From positions 1,302,001-1,366,000 of the forward strand of contig NZ_JARQZP010000003.1 of assembly GCF_029589055.1 (NCBI RefSeq): a DNA stretch of 64,000 nt. The letters are read 5' to 3'. The notes beneath the pieces were generated by a model. The model saw only the letters and a program-made list of their open reading frames with translations, did not search any database and was not told the DNA's origin. The first letter of the stretch is position 1, and every line of letters begins with the position of its first letter. The position numbers and the translations under genes were made by a program. Shown here piece after piece: positions 56,051 to 64,000 of this stretch. Source of the stretch: Vibrio hannami. Its GTDB lineage: Bacteria; Pseudomonadota; Gammaproteobacteria; Enterobacterales; Vibrionaceae.

Positions 56051-56834
56051 CACAAACCTCCCTCTTTAACACCATCAGGGTTTCCGAGAGGTGCTCGATT
56101 TGGTAAATCCAGCTGCTTAGGAATCAAGCTTTCGCCACCATGCTTCTCTTTCTCTTCCCAGCCTAAACGATAGTGGTGACCAAGCTCGCCTCTCGCTAGT
56201 GCGGTAGGCACAACCTTAATCGCTGTCGTTTCAAGCACACACGCTTCTTCACACTTACCACAACCCGTACACTTATCAGTGACCACTGTCGGGATAAACA
56301 TTGCATGCACACCAGTACGCTGGTTTCGAATCGGCTCAAGGGTGATAGCTTCATCAATCAATGGGCAGACCCGGTAACATACATCACAACGCAGACCTTG
56401 CCAGTTCAGGCAGTTTTCGTGGTCAATAAGAACCGCGGTTCCCATTCTTGCTTCTGCAATATCTGTTAATGAATGATCAAGCGCACCGCTTGGGCATACC
56501 GGTACACAAGGGATGTCATCACACATTTCACAAGGGATATCCCTTGCACTGAAATATGGTGTACCCGTTGCAACCGGAGAAAGCATCGTCGCTAGTTTCA
56601 ATGTGTCGTAGGGGCATGCCTGAACACACAAGCCACAACGCAGACAGGCATTAAAAACTCCTGCTCCGCCAGAGCACCCGGTGGACGAATAGGCACGCTA
56701 CCCGTATCAGCCTTGCTCTGCTGTGTCTGTAATCCAAGCACCGTCGCTGCGGCACCAGCCCCAACCGCTGTACGAGCGGCGTCTCTCATAAAACGCCGCC
56801 TACTGGCAGATGGTAAAGAATGGTTAATTTTCAT
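56050..56834 (-). pseudogene. napG: NapG ferredoxin-type protein, one frameshift
   Basis: The first piece starts MKINHSLPSASRRRFMRDAA, a twin-arginine signal, and runs to AEQEFL. The second (from about 56631) carries [10 protein letters not shown] and three further [4Fe-4S] clusters ([34 protein letters not shown]). Adding one A at 56651-56652 joins them as [16 protein letters not shown], exactly the expected sequence. So this is one NapG of about 260 residues, a periplasmic iron-sulphur protein working with NapH. A sequencing error is the likeliest cause of the break. Confidence 0.88.
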
Positions 56835-56856
56835 TCTTCACTCTCCAAACAAGGCT

Positions 56857-59343
56857 TTACGCCTTCTCTACCTTAACTGCACATTTCTTAAAGTCAGTCT
56901 CTTTCGATAGCGGGTCAGTCGCATCAAGCGTTAGCTTGTTGGTCAGTTGTCCAGCATCAAAGAATGGCATGAAGATAAGACCTTGTGGCACTTTGTTACG
57001 TCCGCGTGTTTCAACGTGGCTCAACACTTCACCACGGCGTGAAGATACTTTAATCGCATCACCACGGCGTAGACCACGCTTCTTCGCATCCAGTGGGTGC
57101 ATGTAAACAACCGCATCCGGGAACGAACGATATAGCTCAGGTACACGACGTGTCATAGAGCCAGTGTGCCAGTGCTCAAGAACACGGCCAGTACAGAACC
57201 ATAGATCGTAATCATCATCTGGTGCTTCTGCTGCTGGTTCATAAGGAAGCGCAAAGATAACCGCTTTCTTATCTTTTTTACCGTAGAACGAGAACTCTTC
57301 GCCTTTTTCTACATATGGGTCATAGCCTTCTGCATAACGCCATAGTGTTTCTTTACCATCTACCACAGGCCAGCGAAGACCGCGTGATGCATGGTATTGT
57401 TCAAATGTACCAAGGTCATGGTGGTGACCACGGCCAAAGTATGCGTACTCTTCGAACAGACCTTTCTGAACATAGAAGCCAAAGTCACGAGACTCATCGT
57501 TCAACTGACCTTCAGCTAGCTCATCAAGACCAAACTTATCTACCTTACCGTTGGTAAATAGCACTTCGAATAGAGTCTTACCTGCTAGTTCTGGTTTCTT
57601 AGCGATCAGATCTGCTGGCCACACTTCTTCAACTGTGAAGCGCTTGGAGAATTCCATCACCTGCCACATATCAGACTTAGCTTCGCCTGGAGCTTGAATC
57701 TGCTGACGCCAGAACTGTGTACGACGCTCTGCGTTACCGTAAGCACCTTCTTTCTCAACCCACATTGCTGTTGGAAGGATAAGGTCAGCCGCCATAGCGG
57801 TAACTGTTGGGTACGGATCAGATACAACAATGAAGTTAGCTGGATCGCGGTAACCAGGGTAACGCTCTTCGTTGATGTTCGGACCAGCCTGCATGTTGTT
57901 GTTACACTGAACCCAGTAAGCATTCAGCTTGCGGTCTTTAAGCATGCGGTCTTGAAGTACAGCGTGGTAACCTGGCTTCGCTGGGATAGTACCTTCTGGG
58001 ATGTTCCAGTGCTTCTCAGCAAATTCACGGTGCTTAGGATTCATTACCACCATATCTGCAGGCAGACGGTGTGCGAATGTACCTACTTCACGAGCAGTAC
58101 CACAAGCAGATGGCTGACCCGTTAGTGAGAATGGACCACAGCCCGGCTTAGAGATCTTGCCAGTTAGTAGGTGCACGTTGTACATCAGGTTGTTCGCCCA
58201 TACACCACGAGTGTGCTGGTTGAAGCCCATTGTCCAGTAAGAAACAACTTTCACGTTTGGATCTGCGTACATTTCCGCCAGTTCAATTAGCTGATCTTCA
58301 GGCACACCAGAAAGCTCAGATGTGTACTTCACATCGTACTTGGAAACGAACTTAGCGTAGTCTTCGAAGCTCATTGGAGTTGACTTCTTACTACCTGGGT
58401 TCTTCGCTGCTTTTTCTAGTGGGTGCGTAGGACGCAGACCGTAACCGATATCCGTTTCACCCTTACGGATGTTAACGTGCTTATCCATGAAGTCCTGGTT
58501 CACTTTATTATTCGAGATAATGTAGTGAGCGATGAAGTTCAGGATCGCAAGATCGGTTTGTGGTGTAAAGATAATTGGGTTATCTGCAAGCTCGTAAGAA
58601 CGGTGCTCATAAGTAGAAAGAACCGCTACTTTAACGTGTTTTTCAGACAGACGACGGTCAGTTAGACGCGACCAAAGAATTGGGTGCATTTCCGCCATGT
58701 TCGATCCCCAAAGTACGAACGCATCAGCGTACTCTAGGTCATCGTAACAACCCATTGGTTCGTCCATACCAAACGTACGGCCAAAACCAACTACCGCAGA
58801 CGCCATACAGTGACGTGCGTTAGGGTCGATGTTATTAGAACGGAAACCAGCTTTGTAAAGTTTAGCAGCAGCGTAACCTTCCCAAACCGTCCACTGACCT
58901 GAACCGAACATACCTACAGAAGTAGGACCTTTCTCTTTCAGTGCAGCTTTAAATTTGTCTGCCATTACATCAAAGGCTTCATCCCAGCTAACTGGTGTGA
59001 ATTCACCCTCTTTGTCGTAAACACCATCGGTTTTACGAAGTAAAGGTTGGGTTAGGCGGTCCTTACCGTACATAATCTTAGGTAGGAAATAACCCTTAAT
59101 ACAGTTAAGACCACGGTTTACTGGTGCATCCGGGTCACCCTGGGAGGCTACAACACGACCATTCTGGGTACCAACCAGAACACTACAACCCGTACCACAG
59201 AATCGGCACGGAGCCTTATCCCAGTGTACTTCGTTGTCTTTACCAGCAGCTTTAGCAACCGATGTAGGAAGAATAACTCCCGTTACCGATGCTGCCGCTA
59301 CCGCCGCGTTTGCCTTCAAGAAAGATCGTCTACTGACACTCAT
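56857..59343 (-). CDS. napA: Periplasmic nitrate reductase catalytic subunit
   Basis: An 828-residue molybdoenzyme, the same length as enteric NapA. A twin-arginine signal ([15 protein letters not shown]) is followed by the [4Fe-4S] motif [10 protein letters not shown] with NRGLNCIKG, and by RHCMASAV, whose Cys ligates molybdenum. The C-terminal molybdopterin-binding part includes [15 protein letters not shown]. It reduces nitrate to nitrite in the periplasm. The open frame begins at 59376, but ATG 59343 with GAGGAAG upstream is the proper start. Confidence 0.98.
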   Translation of the reverse strand: MSVSRRSFLKANAAVAAASVTGVILPTSVAKAAGKDNEVHWDKAPCRFCGTGCSVLVGTQNGRVVASQGDPDAPVNRGLNCIKGYFLPKIMYGKDRLTQPLLRKTDGVYDKEGEFTPVSWDEAFDVMADKFKAALKEKGPTSVGMFGSGQWTVWEGYAAAKLYKAGFRSNNIDPNARHCMASAVVGFGRTFGMDEPMGCYDDLEYADAFVLWGSNMAEMHPILWSRLTDRRLSEKHVKVAVLSTYEHRSYELADNPIIFTPQTDLAILNFIAHYIISNNKVNQDFMDKHVNIRKGETDIGYGLRPTHPLEKAAKNPGSKKSTPMSFEDYAKFVSKYDVKYTSELSGVPEDQLIELAEMYADPNVKVVSYWTMGFNQHTRGVWANNLMYNVHLLTGKISKPGCGPFSLTGQPSACGTAREVGTFAHRLPADMVVMNPKHREFAEKHWNIPEGTIPAKPGYHAVLQDRMLKDRKLNAYWVQCNNNMQAGPNINEERYPGYRDPANFIVVSDPYPTVTAMAADLILPTAMWVEKEGAYGNAERRTQFWRQQIQAPGEAKSDMWQVMEFSKRFTVEEVWPADLIAKKPELAGKTLFEVLFTNGKVDKFGLDELAEGQLNDESRDFGFYVQKGLFEEYAYFGRGHHHDLGTFEQYHASRGLRWPVVDGKETLWRYAEGYDPYVEKGEEFSFYGKKDKKAVIFALPYEPAAEAPDDDYDLWFCTGRVLEHWHTGSMTRRVPELYRSFPDAVVYMHPLDAKKRGLRRGDAIKVSSRRGEVLSHVETRGRNKVPQGLIFMPFFDAGQLTNKLTLDATDPLSKETDFKKCAVKVEKA

Positions 59344-59353
59344 GTTTGCTTCC

Positions 59354-59605
59354 TCAATCAAGCTCAACTTGCTCATCCATTTGGTGGAACACCAGAGTTG
59401 CAGCGAGCACCCCTGGCAATTGCTTTATTTCTTCGAATTGGTCAGCCAGGCTGTCACGGCTATCGCCTTCGATAACCACAACCAGCTTTCCCGCTTCGCT
59501 GGTTCCCGGTACTTCCGCACCAGGCATTGCTTCAATCGCAGCTTTTACTGCTTCTAGTTGGTCAGCTGCGGCGTGAACCGCTAAGCTGCTAACGTGATAA
59601 CTCAT
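59354..59605 (-). CDS. napD: NapD chaperone
   Basis: An 83-residue NapD with the typical start [11 protein letters not shown] and ferredoxin-like fold pattern ([18 protein letters not shown]). It binds the twin-arginine signal of NapA in the cytoplasm and aids cofactor loading. It overlaps napF by 17 bases and ends ten bases before the napA start. Confidence 0.95.
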   Translation of the reverse strand: MSYHVSSLAVHAAADQLEAVKAAIEAMPGAEVPGTSEAGKLVVVIEGDSRDSLADQFEEIKQLPGVLAATLVFHQMDEQVELD

Positions 59606-60119
59606 CTGCGTTTCCTGTTTTGATACTAGTATCGCGCTTCATCTGTATGGCATTTGCCGGACATGGTTTGATACAAGCGCCACATCCTGTACAGTCTTTC
59701 TCATTCAGCATTGGCTTGGCTGTGCCACCTAATTGCAACCGAAACTTAATTGCAGCGTATTCGCACATATCACCGCAACTTCTGCACTCCACTCCGTTAA
59801 GAGAAAGGCAATTACTTCCGATAACCGCCACCTGTTGCCAAGGCTCTTGCTCTTTTGGCTGAAATAGAGGTTCGGGGCAGACTTCTGCACATCGTCCACA
59901 AAACGTGCACTCATCAACATGAAAGTCTACTTCGGGAAAACCTGCTTCCCCTTTAATGATGATAGATGTCTCACACGCTTCGATACATTTCCCACACCGG
60001 GTACAACCATCAACAAAGGCTTGTTCACCAACAAGCCACGGCGATCTCTGCGGTGCCTCGGTAACAATTTCTGCTTTGGGAGCGCGGGTAAACAGGCGAC
60101 GCCTTGCTATATCTACCAA
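59589..60119 (-). CDS. napF: NapF ferredoxin-type protein
   Basis: A 176-residue cytoplasmic iron-sulphur protein with three [4Fe-4S] motifs: CTRCGKCIEAC, CTFCGRCAEVCPEP and CTGCGACIKPCP, plus CRSCGDMC. It is first gene of the nap operon and interacts with NapA before export in studied systems. It faces narQ across a 255-base control region. Confidence 0.95.
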   Translation of the reverse strand: MVDIARRRLFTRAPKAEIVTEAPQRSPWLVGEQAFVDGCTRCGKCIEACETSIIIKGEAGFPEVDFHVDECTFCGRCAEVCPEPLFQPKEQEPWQQVAVIGSNCLSLNGVECRSCGDMCEYAAIKFRLQLGGTAKPMLNEKDCTGCGACIKPCPANAIQMKRDTSIKTGNADELSR

Positions 60120-60283
60120 CTTTTTCCTCTATATTTTGCTACTAATTTAATGACTTTATTGAGAACGATTATTATTAAAATCATTCATACGTCATTAATA
60201 TCTCTAAATATTCTGAATTAACTGTAGTCTAAGATTTGCACTTTTCTTATAAATAACCCTTAATAGGTAAATGGATATCACAA

Positions 60284-60297
60284 TTGCGCAAGATCAA
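60284..60297. promoter_or_regulatory. FNR-like site between napF and narQ
   Basis: TTGCGCAAGATCAA matches the FNR consensus TTGAT-N4-ATCAA at eight of ten positions. It lies in the napF/narQ divergent region, where oxygen control is expected. About 20 bases to the left, AACCCTTAATAGGTAA weakly resembles a NarL/NarP heptamer pair. Both are suggestions only. Confidence 0.35.
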
Positions 60298-60374
60298 TTA
60301 ATCCATACGGTTTACTTCACACAATAGAGAGATGTACAAATAGCCAATGTTGATAATTTCATCAGGAGAAAAGC

Positions 60375-62067
60375 TTGCAGTTGCGTAGACCACAAGTATC
60401 AATAACAAAGACAATAGCCTGGGCGATGCTGTGTATTTTGTTGCTGTCAATTACTACTGCGGTTGTTACCCTTTCTGCGGTTTTTTCGAGCATGAACGAT
60501 GCAGAAGCGATCAATGTGGCAGGCTCATTGCGAATGCAGAGTTATCGCCTGGCGTTTGATATCGAAACCCGTTCAGATGAGTTTATAGAGCACCTGGTTG
60601 CTTATGAACGCTCTTTACATTCCCCAGCGTTACGCTCAATCAATAATTGGGCAACACCTCAATCGTTGATTAATCGTTACTACAACCTCACGCTAATGTG
60701 GAATGAGCTGCAGCCAGCGTTGCGAACAGACAATAAAGCACATTATATTCAGCAAGTTGCTGCCTATGTAGACGAGATCGACATCTTCGTTTTTGAGCTG
60801 CAAAAATTCTCGCAACAAAAAATGTCTTTGTTGTTCTTCTCATATGGACTCGGGTTTACATTGATCCTTCTTGTTGCCATGTATGTGATTTACTTTTCAC
60901 AGAAAAAAGTTGTAAGCCCACTCAGACAGTTAATGGTCGCCAGTAAAGAAGTACAGTCCGGTAATTTTGGTTTTAAGTTGCGAATCAATAGCCAAAATGA
61001 ACTTGGTGTAATGGCAACCGCTTTTAACGGTATGGCAACGGAGCTTGAGAAGCTCTATGTCGGGTTGGAACAAAAAGTAACTGAAAAGACACATCGCCTG
61101 GAACACGCGAAAAACTCACTAGAAACTCTGTATAGCTGTCAACAACAATTGGGAGTTAGCCATCTAAGCGAGCAGAACTTCAAGAGTATTCTTGAGGCCC
61201 TGTTAGAAACCGAAGGTATCACATCTGTAAAAATGGTTGTTGTTGAATCAGGTGCAGAGTGGAGTATCGAAGTTGGAGAACCATGTAGAGATTCCATCAT
61301 TCACTGCGAACCTTTAGTGTTAGACGAAGATGAGCTAGGACGCCTGGAGTGGCACTATACTTTACCCTGCCCCGATCAAGAGCTTATTATTAACGTTTCC
61401 AAGATTCTAGCGCGCGGTATCTATTACAATCGTTCACAAAAACAGACTCAGCAGTTACTCTTAATGGAAGAGCGAGCAACCATTGCACGGGAACTTCACG
61501 ATTCCATTGCCCAATCTCTTTCTTATCTTAAAATTCAAACAACGCTTCTCAACCGGGAATTAAAGCGAATAAAATAGAACAAGCCACTGAAACTGCTAAA
61601 GAAATTGATAAGCAGCTTAGTGCAACCTATACTCAGTTAAGGGAGTTATTGAGTACATTCCGCTTAACGATTGGTAAAGCCAACTTAGGGGAAGCGCTAC
61701 AAGAACTGATAAAACCGCTGGAAGAACAAACCGATGCTGAGATAATACTGGACAATCAGATCGCTTCTATCTCATTACGAGCAAATCATCAGGTACATGT
61801 TATTCAGTTGATTAGGAAGCGATTCTCAACGCGATTAAACATGCATCACCAAATACAATAAAAATAACCTGCCAGGAAACAAATAACCTGGTGAACATAA
61901 CCGTCACCGATGATGGAACGGGATTCTGTACAAGTGTTGAAAAACTCAATCACTATGGTTTAACCATAATGACAGAACGTGCAGACCGATTGGAAGGTGA
62001 CCTTAATATTGAAAGCAAGCCGGGTGAGGGTTGTACCGTTCAGCTCCAGTTCCCGCTTCATAAATAA
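60375..62067 (+). pseudogene. narQ: Nitrate/nitrite sensor kinase NarQ, two frameshifts
   Basis: A NarQ-type kinase of about 564 residues. Membrane helix 1 is followed by the nitrate-binding P-box DAEAINVAGSLRMQSYRL, helix 2 (about 152-175), HAMP, a GAF-like region, and the HisKA_3 H-box ATIARELHDSIAQSLSYL with the phospho-His. The frame breaks after LNRELK (AAA 61562-61564) and again in LIRE (GG 61815-61816). One added base at each restores ANKIEQATETAKEIDKQL and EAILNAIKHA, and then the ATPase part DDGTGF and HYGLTIM to the stop at 62065. TTG start with GGAG upstream. Homopolymer errors are likely. Confidence 0.87.
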
Positions 62068-62079
62068 CCGGAAACAAAC

Positions 62080-62709
62080 ATGTCAAACTGGAACGTACTT
62101 ATTGTCGATGACCACCCTCTGATGAGACGAGGAATCATCCAGCTACTCTCTTTTGAAGAAGAGTTTAATGTTGTCGCTGAAGCTAGTAACGGCGCGGATG
62201 CCGTGGCTGTTGCTACTAATCAGGAACCAGATCTTATCCTTCTCGATTTGAATATGAAAGGGATGTCTGGACTGGATACCCTTAAAGTCATGCGTGAAGA
62301 AGGGGTTACTGCCACAGTTATCGTATTGACGGTTTCCGACAGTAGTCAGGATATCCGGGCACTGATTGATGCTGGCGCTGATGGTTACCTGCTGAAAGAC
62401 ACAGAACCGGATGAGCTAATCAATCTGATTAAGAAAGCAATGACAACCGGCAGTGCCTTTAGCGAAACTGTATTGGAAGTGCTGAAAGAGAAAGCTGAGA
62501 CAGACGATATGTTCTCGACGCTGACTGACCGTGAAAATGAAATTTTGATCGAAGTAGCCAGAGGGTTTAGTAACCGCCAAATAGCAGACCGTTTGTTTAT
62601 CTCTGAGTCAACGGTAAAAGTACATATTAAGAGCCTGTTGAAGAAACTGCGCGTGAAGTCTCGCGTAGCAGCGACCGTGCTATACCTTGAGAGTCAGGGA
62701 AAAGCATAA
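62080..62709 (+). CDS. narP: Nitrate/nitrite response regulator NarP
   Basis: A 209-residue NarL/FixJ-type regulator. The N-terminal receiver has the acidic pair VDDHP and phospho-Asp in LLDLNMKG (about residue 59), with Lys in LLKDTEP. The C-terminal LuxR-type helix-turn-helix is LTDRENEILIEVARG and ISESTVKVHIKSLLKKL. It lies 12 bases after narQ and should activate the divergent nap operon with nitrate or nitrite. NarP is preferred to NarL because of its place beside nap and narQ. Confidence 0.92.
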   Translation: MSNWNVLIVDDHPLMRRGIIQLLSFEEEFNVVAEASNGADAVAVATNQEPDLILLDLNMKGMSGLDTLKVMREEGVTATVIVLTVSDSSQDIRALIDAGADGYLLKDTEPDELINLIKKAMTTGSAFSETVLEVLKEKAETDDMFSTLTDRENEILIEVARGFSNRQIADRLFISESTVKVHIKSLLKKLRVKSRVAATVLYLESQGKA

Positions 62710-62725
62710 AAGAAATCACACTTAA

Positions 62726-62760
62726 AACAGAAGCCCGCAACTTAGGTGCGGGCTTCTGTT
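62726..62760 (+). terminator. Bidirectional terminator after narP
   Basis: A 14-base perfect stem, AACAGAAGCCCGCA / TGCGGGCTTCTGTT, with a seven-base loop, stands between convergent narP and the chemotaxis gene. T-rich flanks are weak on plus. Confidence 0.8.
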
Positions 62761-62800
62761 TATTTCTGCAACTTAAACTGTATTTCTACAATTTAAACTT
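62761..62800. repeat. 20-base tandem duplication at the end of the chemotaxis gene
   Basis: TATTTCTGCAACTTAAACTG is followed at once by TATTTCTACAATTTAAACTT, the same 20 bases with three differences. The second unit contains the last codons and stop of the chemotaxis gene in its corrected frame, so the first looks like a duplicated copy of that end. Confidence 0.6.
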
Positions 62801-64000
62801 GGATAAGTCGTTCTTAATACTTGAGCTGACACTATCCAGCGAGTTACTCAACTCTCCCACCCTGACCGCGTTAGTTGTGATTTCAGAAGTTAGGGTGTTT
62901 ATTGATTTCCACTTTCTCACTTACTTCCGCTGTCACAACATTTTGCTCTTCTGTTGCTGTTGCGATATGGGTGTTCATATCGTTGATTTCATTAACATCA
63001 CGAATGATATCTTCGAGCGCATCAATAGCATCCGCAGACTCTTCAATCGTGTTTGCGAGCGTTTCACTGGTCGCGGACATCAGCTGATTGGCTTCTTCTG
63101 ATGATGTCTGGAGATCTTTAATAATGCCTTCGATCTCTTGAGTAGAGTCCTGTGTCCTCTGCGCTAGACCTCGTACTTCATCAGCAACCACTGCAAAGCC
63201 ACGGCCATGCTCGCCTGCACGTGCAGCTTCAATCGCAGCATTCAGAGCAAGCAAGTTAGTTTGTTCTGCAATCTCTTTGATCACAACAAGTACAGTATTG
63301 ATATGTTCACTTCGGTCTCTCAGCTCACTGATCTTCTTACTGGTGCCCATTAAATCGTCACCAAGTACATAGATCTCATCAACCGTCTTCTTAACGATAC
63401 CGTGGCCTTTATCCGCTAATTCATTGCAGCTATGGGTCTTATCTGCCGTAGTATTCGCATTGTTAGATACTTCCTGAGTCGTAGAGGACATCTCATTCAG
63501 TGCTGTAGCTACCTGCTCTATCTCTTTAAGCTGATCCTGCGTTGCCGCTGCATTCTTTCCTGCTCCACCCTTAATCTCTGAAGCACATACTGCAAGCTCA
63601 TCTGCCGAGTTTACAATTCTCTGAACCAGGCCATGTAGGTTTGACAAGAAGGTATCAAAGCTCTTAGCTAATCGACCGACTTCATCATCGGATTTAATGT
63701 CTAACCTTTGGGTAAGATCCCCACCACCTTGAGCAATTTCAGACATTGCATCGGCAACAATTTCGATCGGTTTAACGACATAACGCCCTAAGATAAACCA
63801 GTTTGTTACGCCTAGCGCCAAAAGCACTAGTACAGCTATCAGCATAAACATGGTTCTGGCTGCCGAGAGTGCTCCATCGTTACTGTCGAGGCGATAGGTC
63901 ACTTCGATCTTACCGACAACCTTCGAACCACCCCAAACGACTTCTTTAGAGTGACTGACTAACTGTGAATCCGCTGGCTTCGCACTGCTTTCTGTCGCTT
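62786..64000 (-). CDS. Methyl-accepting chemotaxis protein, partial, with C-terminal frameshift
   Basis: The frame enters from the right edge, so the true start is outside. A membrane helix (about 63780-63860) follows a periplasmic segment, then a HAMP domain ([13 protein letters not shown]) and the coiled-coil signalling domain with the hairpin tip [20 protein letters not shown]. The frame ends early at 62883 after KHPNF. Removing one A near 62898-62900 (plus T run) restores [13 protein letters not shown] to NDLSKFKL and a stop at 62786, the usual end of such proteins. It would signal to CheA and CheW; the ligand is unknown. Confidence 0.88.

Noticed and set aside
57694..58125. 143-codon plus-strand frame inside napA
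   Set aside because: It is antisense to a well conserved catalytic gene, has no ribosome site and is Cys/Thr/Val-rich nonsense; such frames recur across napA.
60140..60190. Fur box before napF
   Set aside because: The AT-rich GAACGATTATTATT-AAAATCATT stretch only loosely resembles a Fur site and lacks convincing symmetry.
1..64000. Integrated phage, plasmid or defence island
   Set aside because: No integrase, transposase, toxin-antitoxin, restriction or CRISPR genes and no tRNA-linked repeats were found; the content is metabolic, regulatory and pilus genes.

Overview
The window is a chromosomal segment of a gammaproteobacterium of the Vibrionaceae, most likely a Vibrio. This rests on a DUF2850 protein, a Lon-like protease of the Vibrio type, a NarQ/NarP pair, a GlpR close to the enteric one and moderate-to-low GC. 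No tRNA, rRNA, phage integrase, IS transposase or CRISPR array was seen.

Layout. (1) 1-1.2 kb: a frameshifted DUF924 gene, a cold-shock/DUF1294 membrane protein and a GNAT remnant. (2) 1.3-9.4 kb: a compact glycerol / glycerol-3-phosphate regulon. glpF-glpK run on the minus strand and glpR-glpABC on the plus strand, with palindromic GlpR-type operators before glpF and glpA. (3) 9.5-10.2 kb: a frameshifted small alpha/beta hydrolase running into a REP-like palindrome. (4) 10.3-34.0 kb: the dominant feature, two complete collinear Flp/Tad pilus operons head to tail on the minus strand. Each has 14 genes in the order flp-tadV-rcpC-rcpA-rcpB-tadZ-tadA-tadB-tadC-tadD-tadE-tadF-tadG-ompA and spans about 11.6 kb. 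Copy 2 (22.4-34.0 kb) is intact; copy 1 has frameshifts in tadG and tadC. (5) 34.0-39.9 kb: a long AT-rich non-coding stretch, a DUF1496 protein, a 48-residue membrane peptide with a good promoter, a GNAT enzyme, a methyltransferase, a LysR regulator, a CDF transporter, a heptamer tandem repeat and a DUF2850 protein. (6) 39.9-47.7 kb: an alpha-glucoside uptake and hydrolysis locus, aglEFGK on minus and divergent aglR-aglA on plus, with LacI-type operators between. (7) 47.7-54.0 kb: an endonuclease/phosphatase-family protein, a PilZ protein, a heavily frameshifted Lon-like protease, a GGDEF protein and a small membrane protein. (8) 54.1-62.8 kb: periplasmic nitrate reductase napFDAGHBC (minus), divergent from narQ-narP (plus). 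(9) 62.8 kb to the end: a methyl-accepting chemotaxis protein leaving the window.

The metabolic blocks fit together: glycerol uptake and phosphorylation with the anaerobic G3P dehydrogenase GlpABC, respiratory periplasmic nitrate reduction with its own nitrate/nitrite sensor system, and alpha-glucoside use. The two Tad systems suggest investment in surface attachment, with two different pilins on largely parallel machinery.

Fifteen reading-frame breaks in nine genes can be located by eye. At least eight look like single-base losses in homopolymers, so some apparent pseudogenes may be sequencing errors. The Lon-like gene, with six breaks in both directions, is the best candidate for real decay. 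All identities quoted are estimates by eye; no database search was possible.
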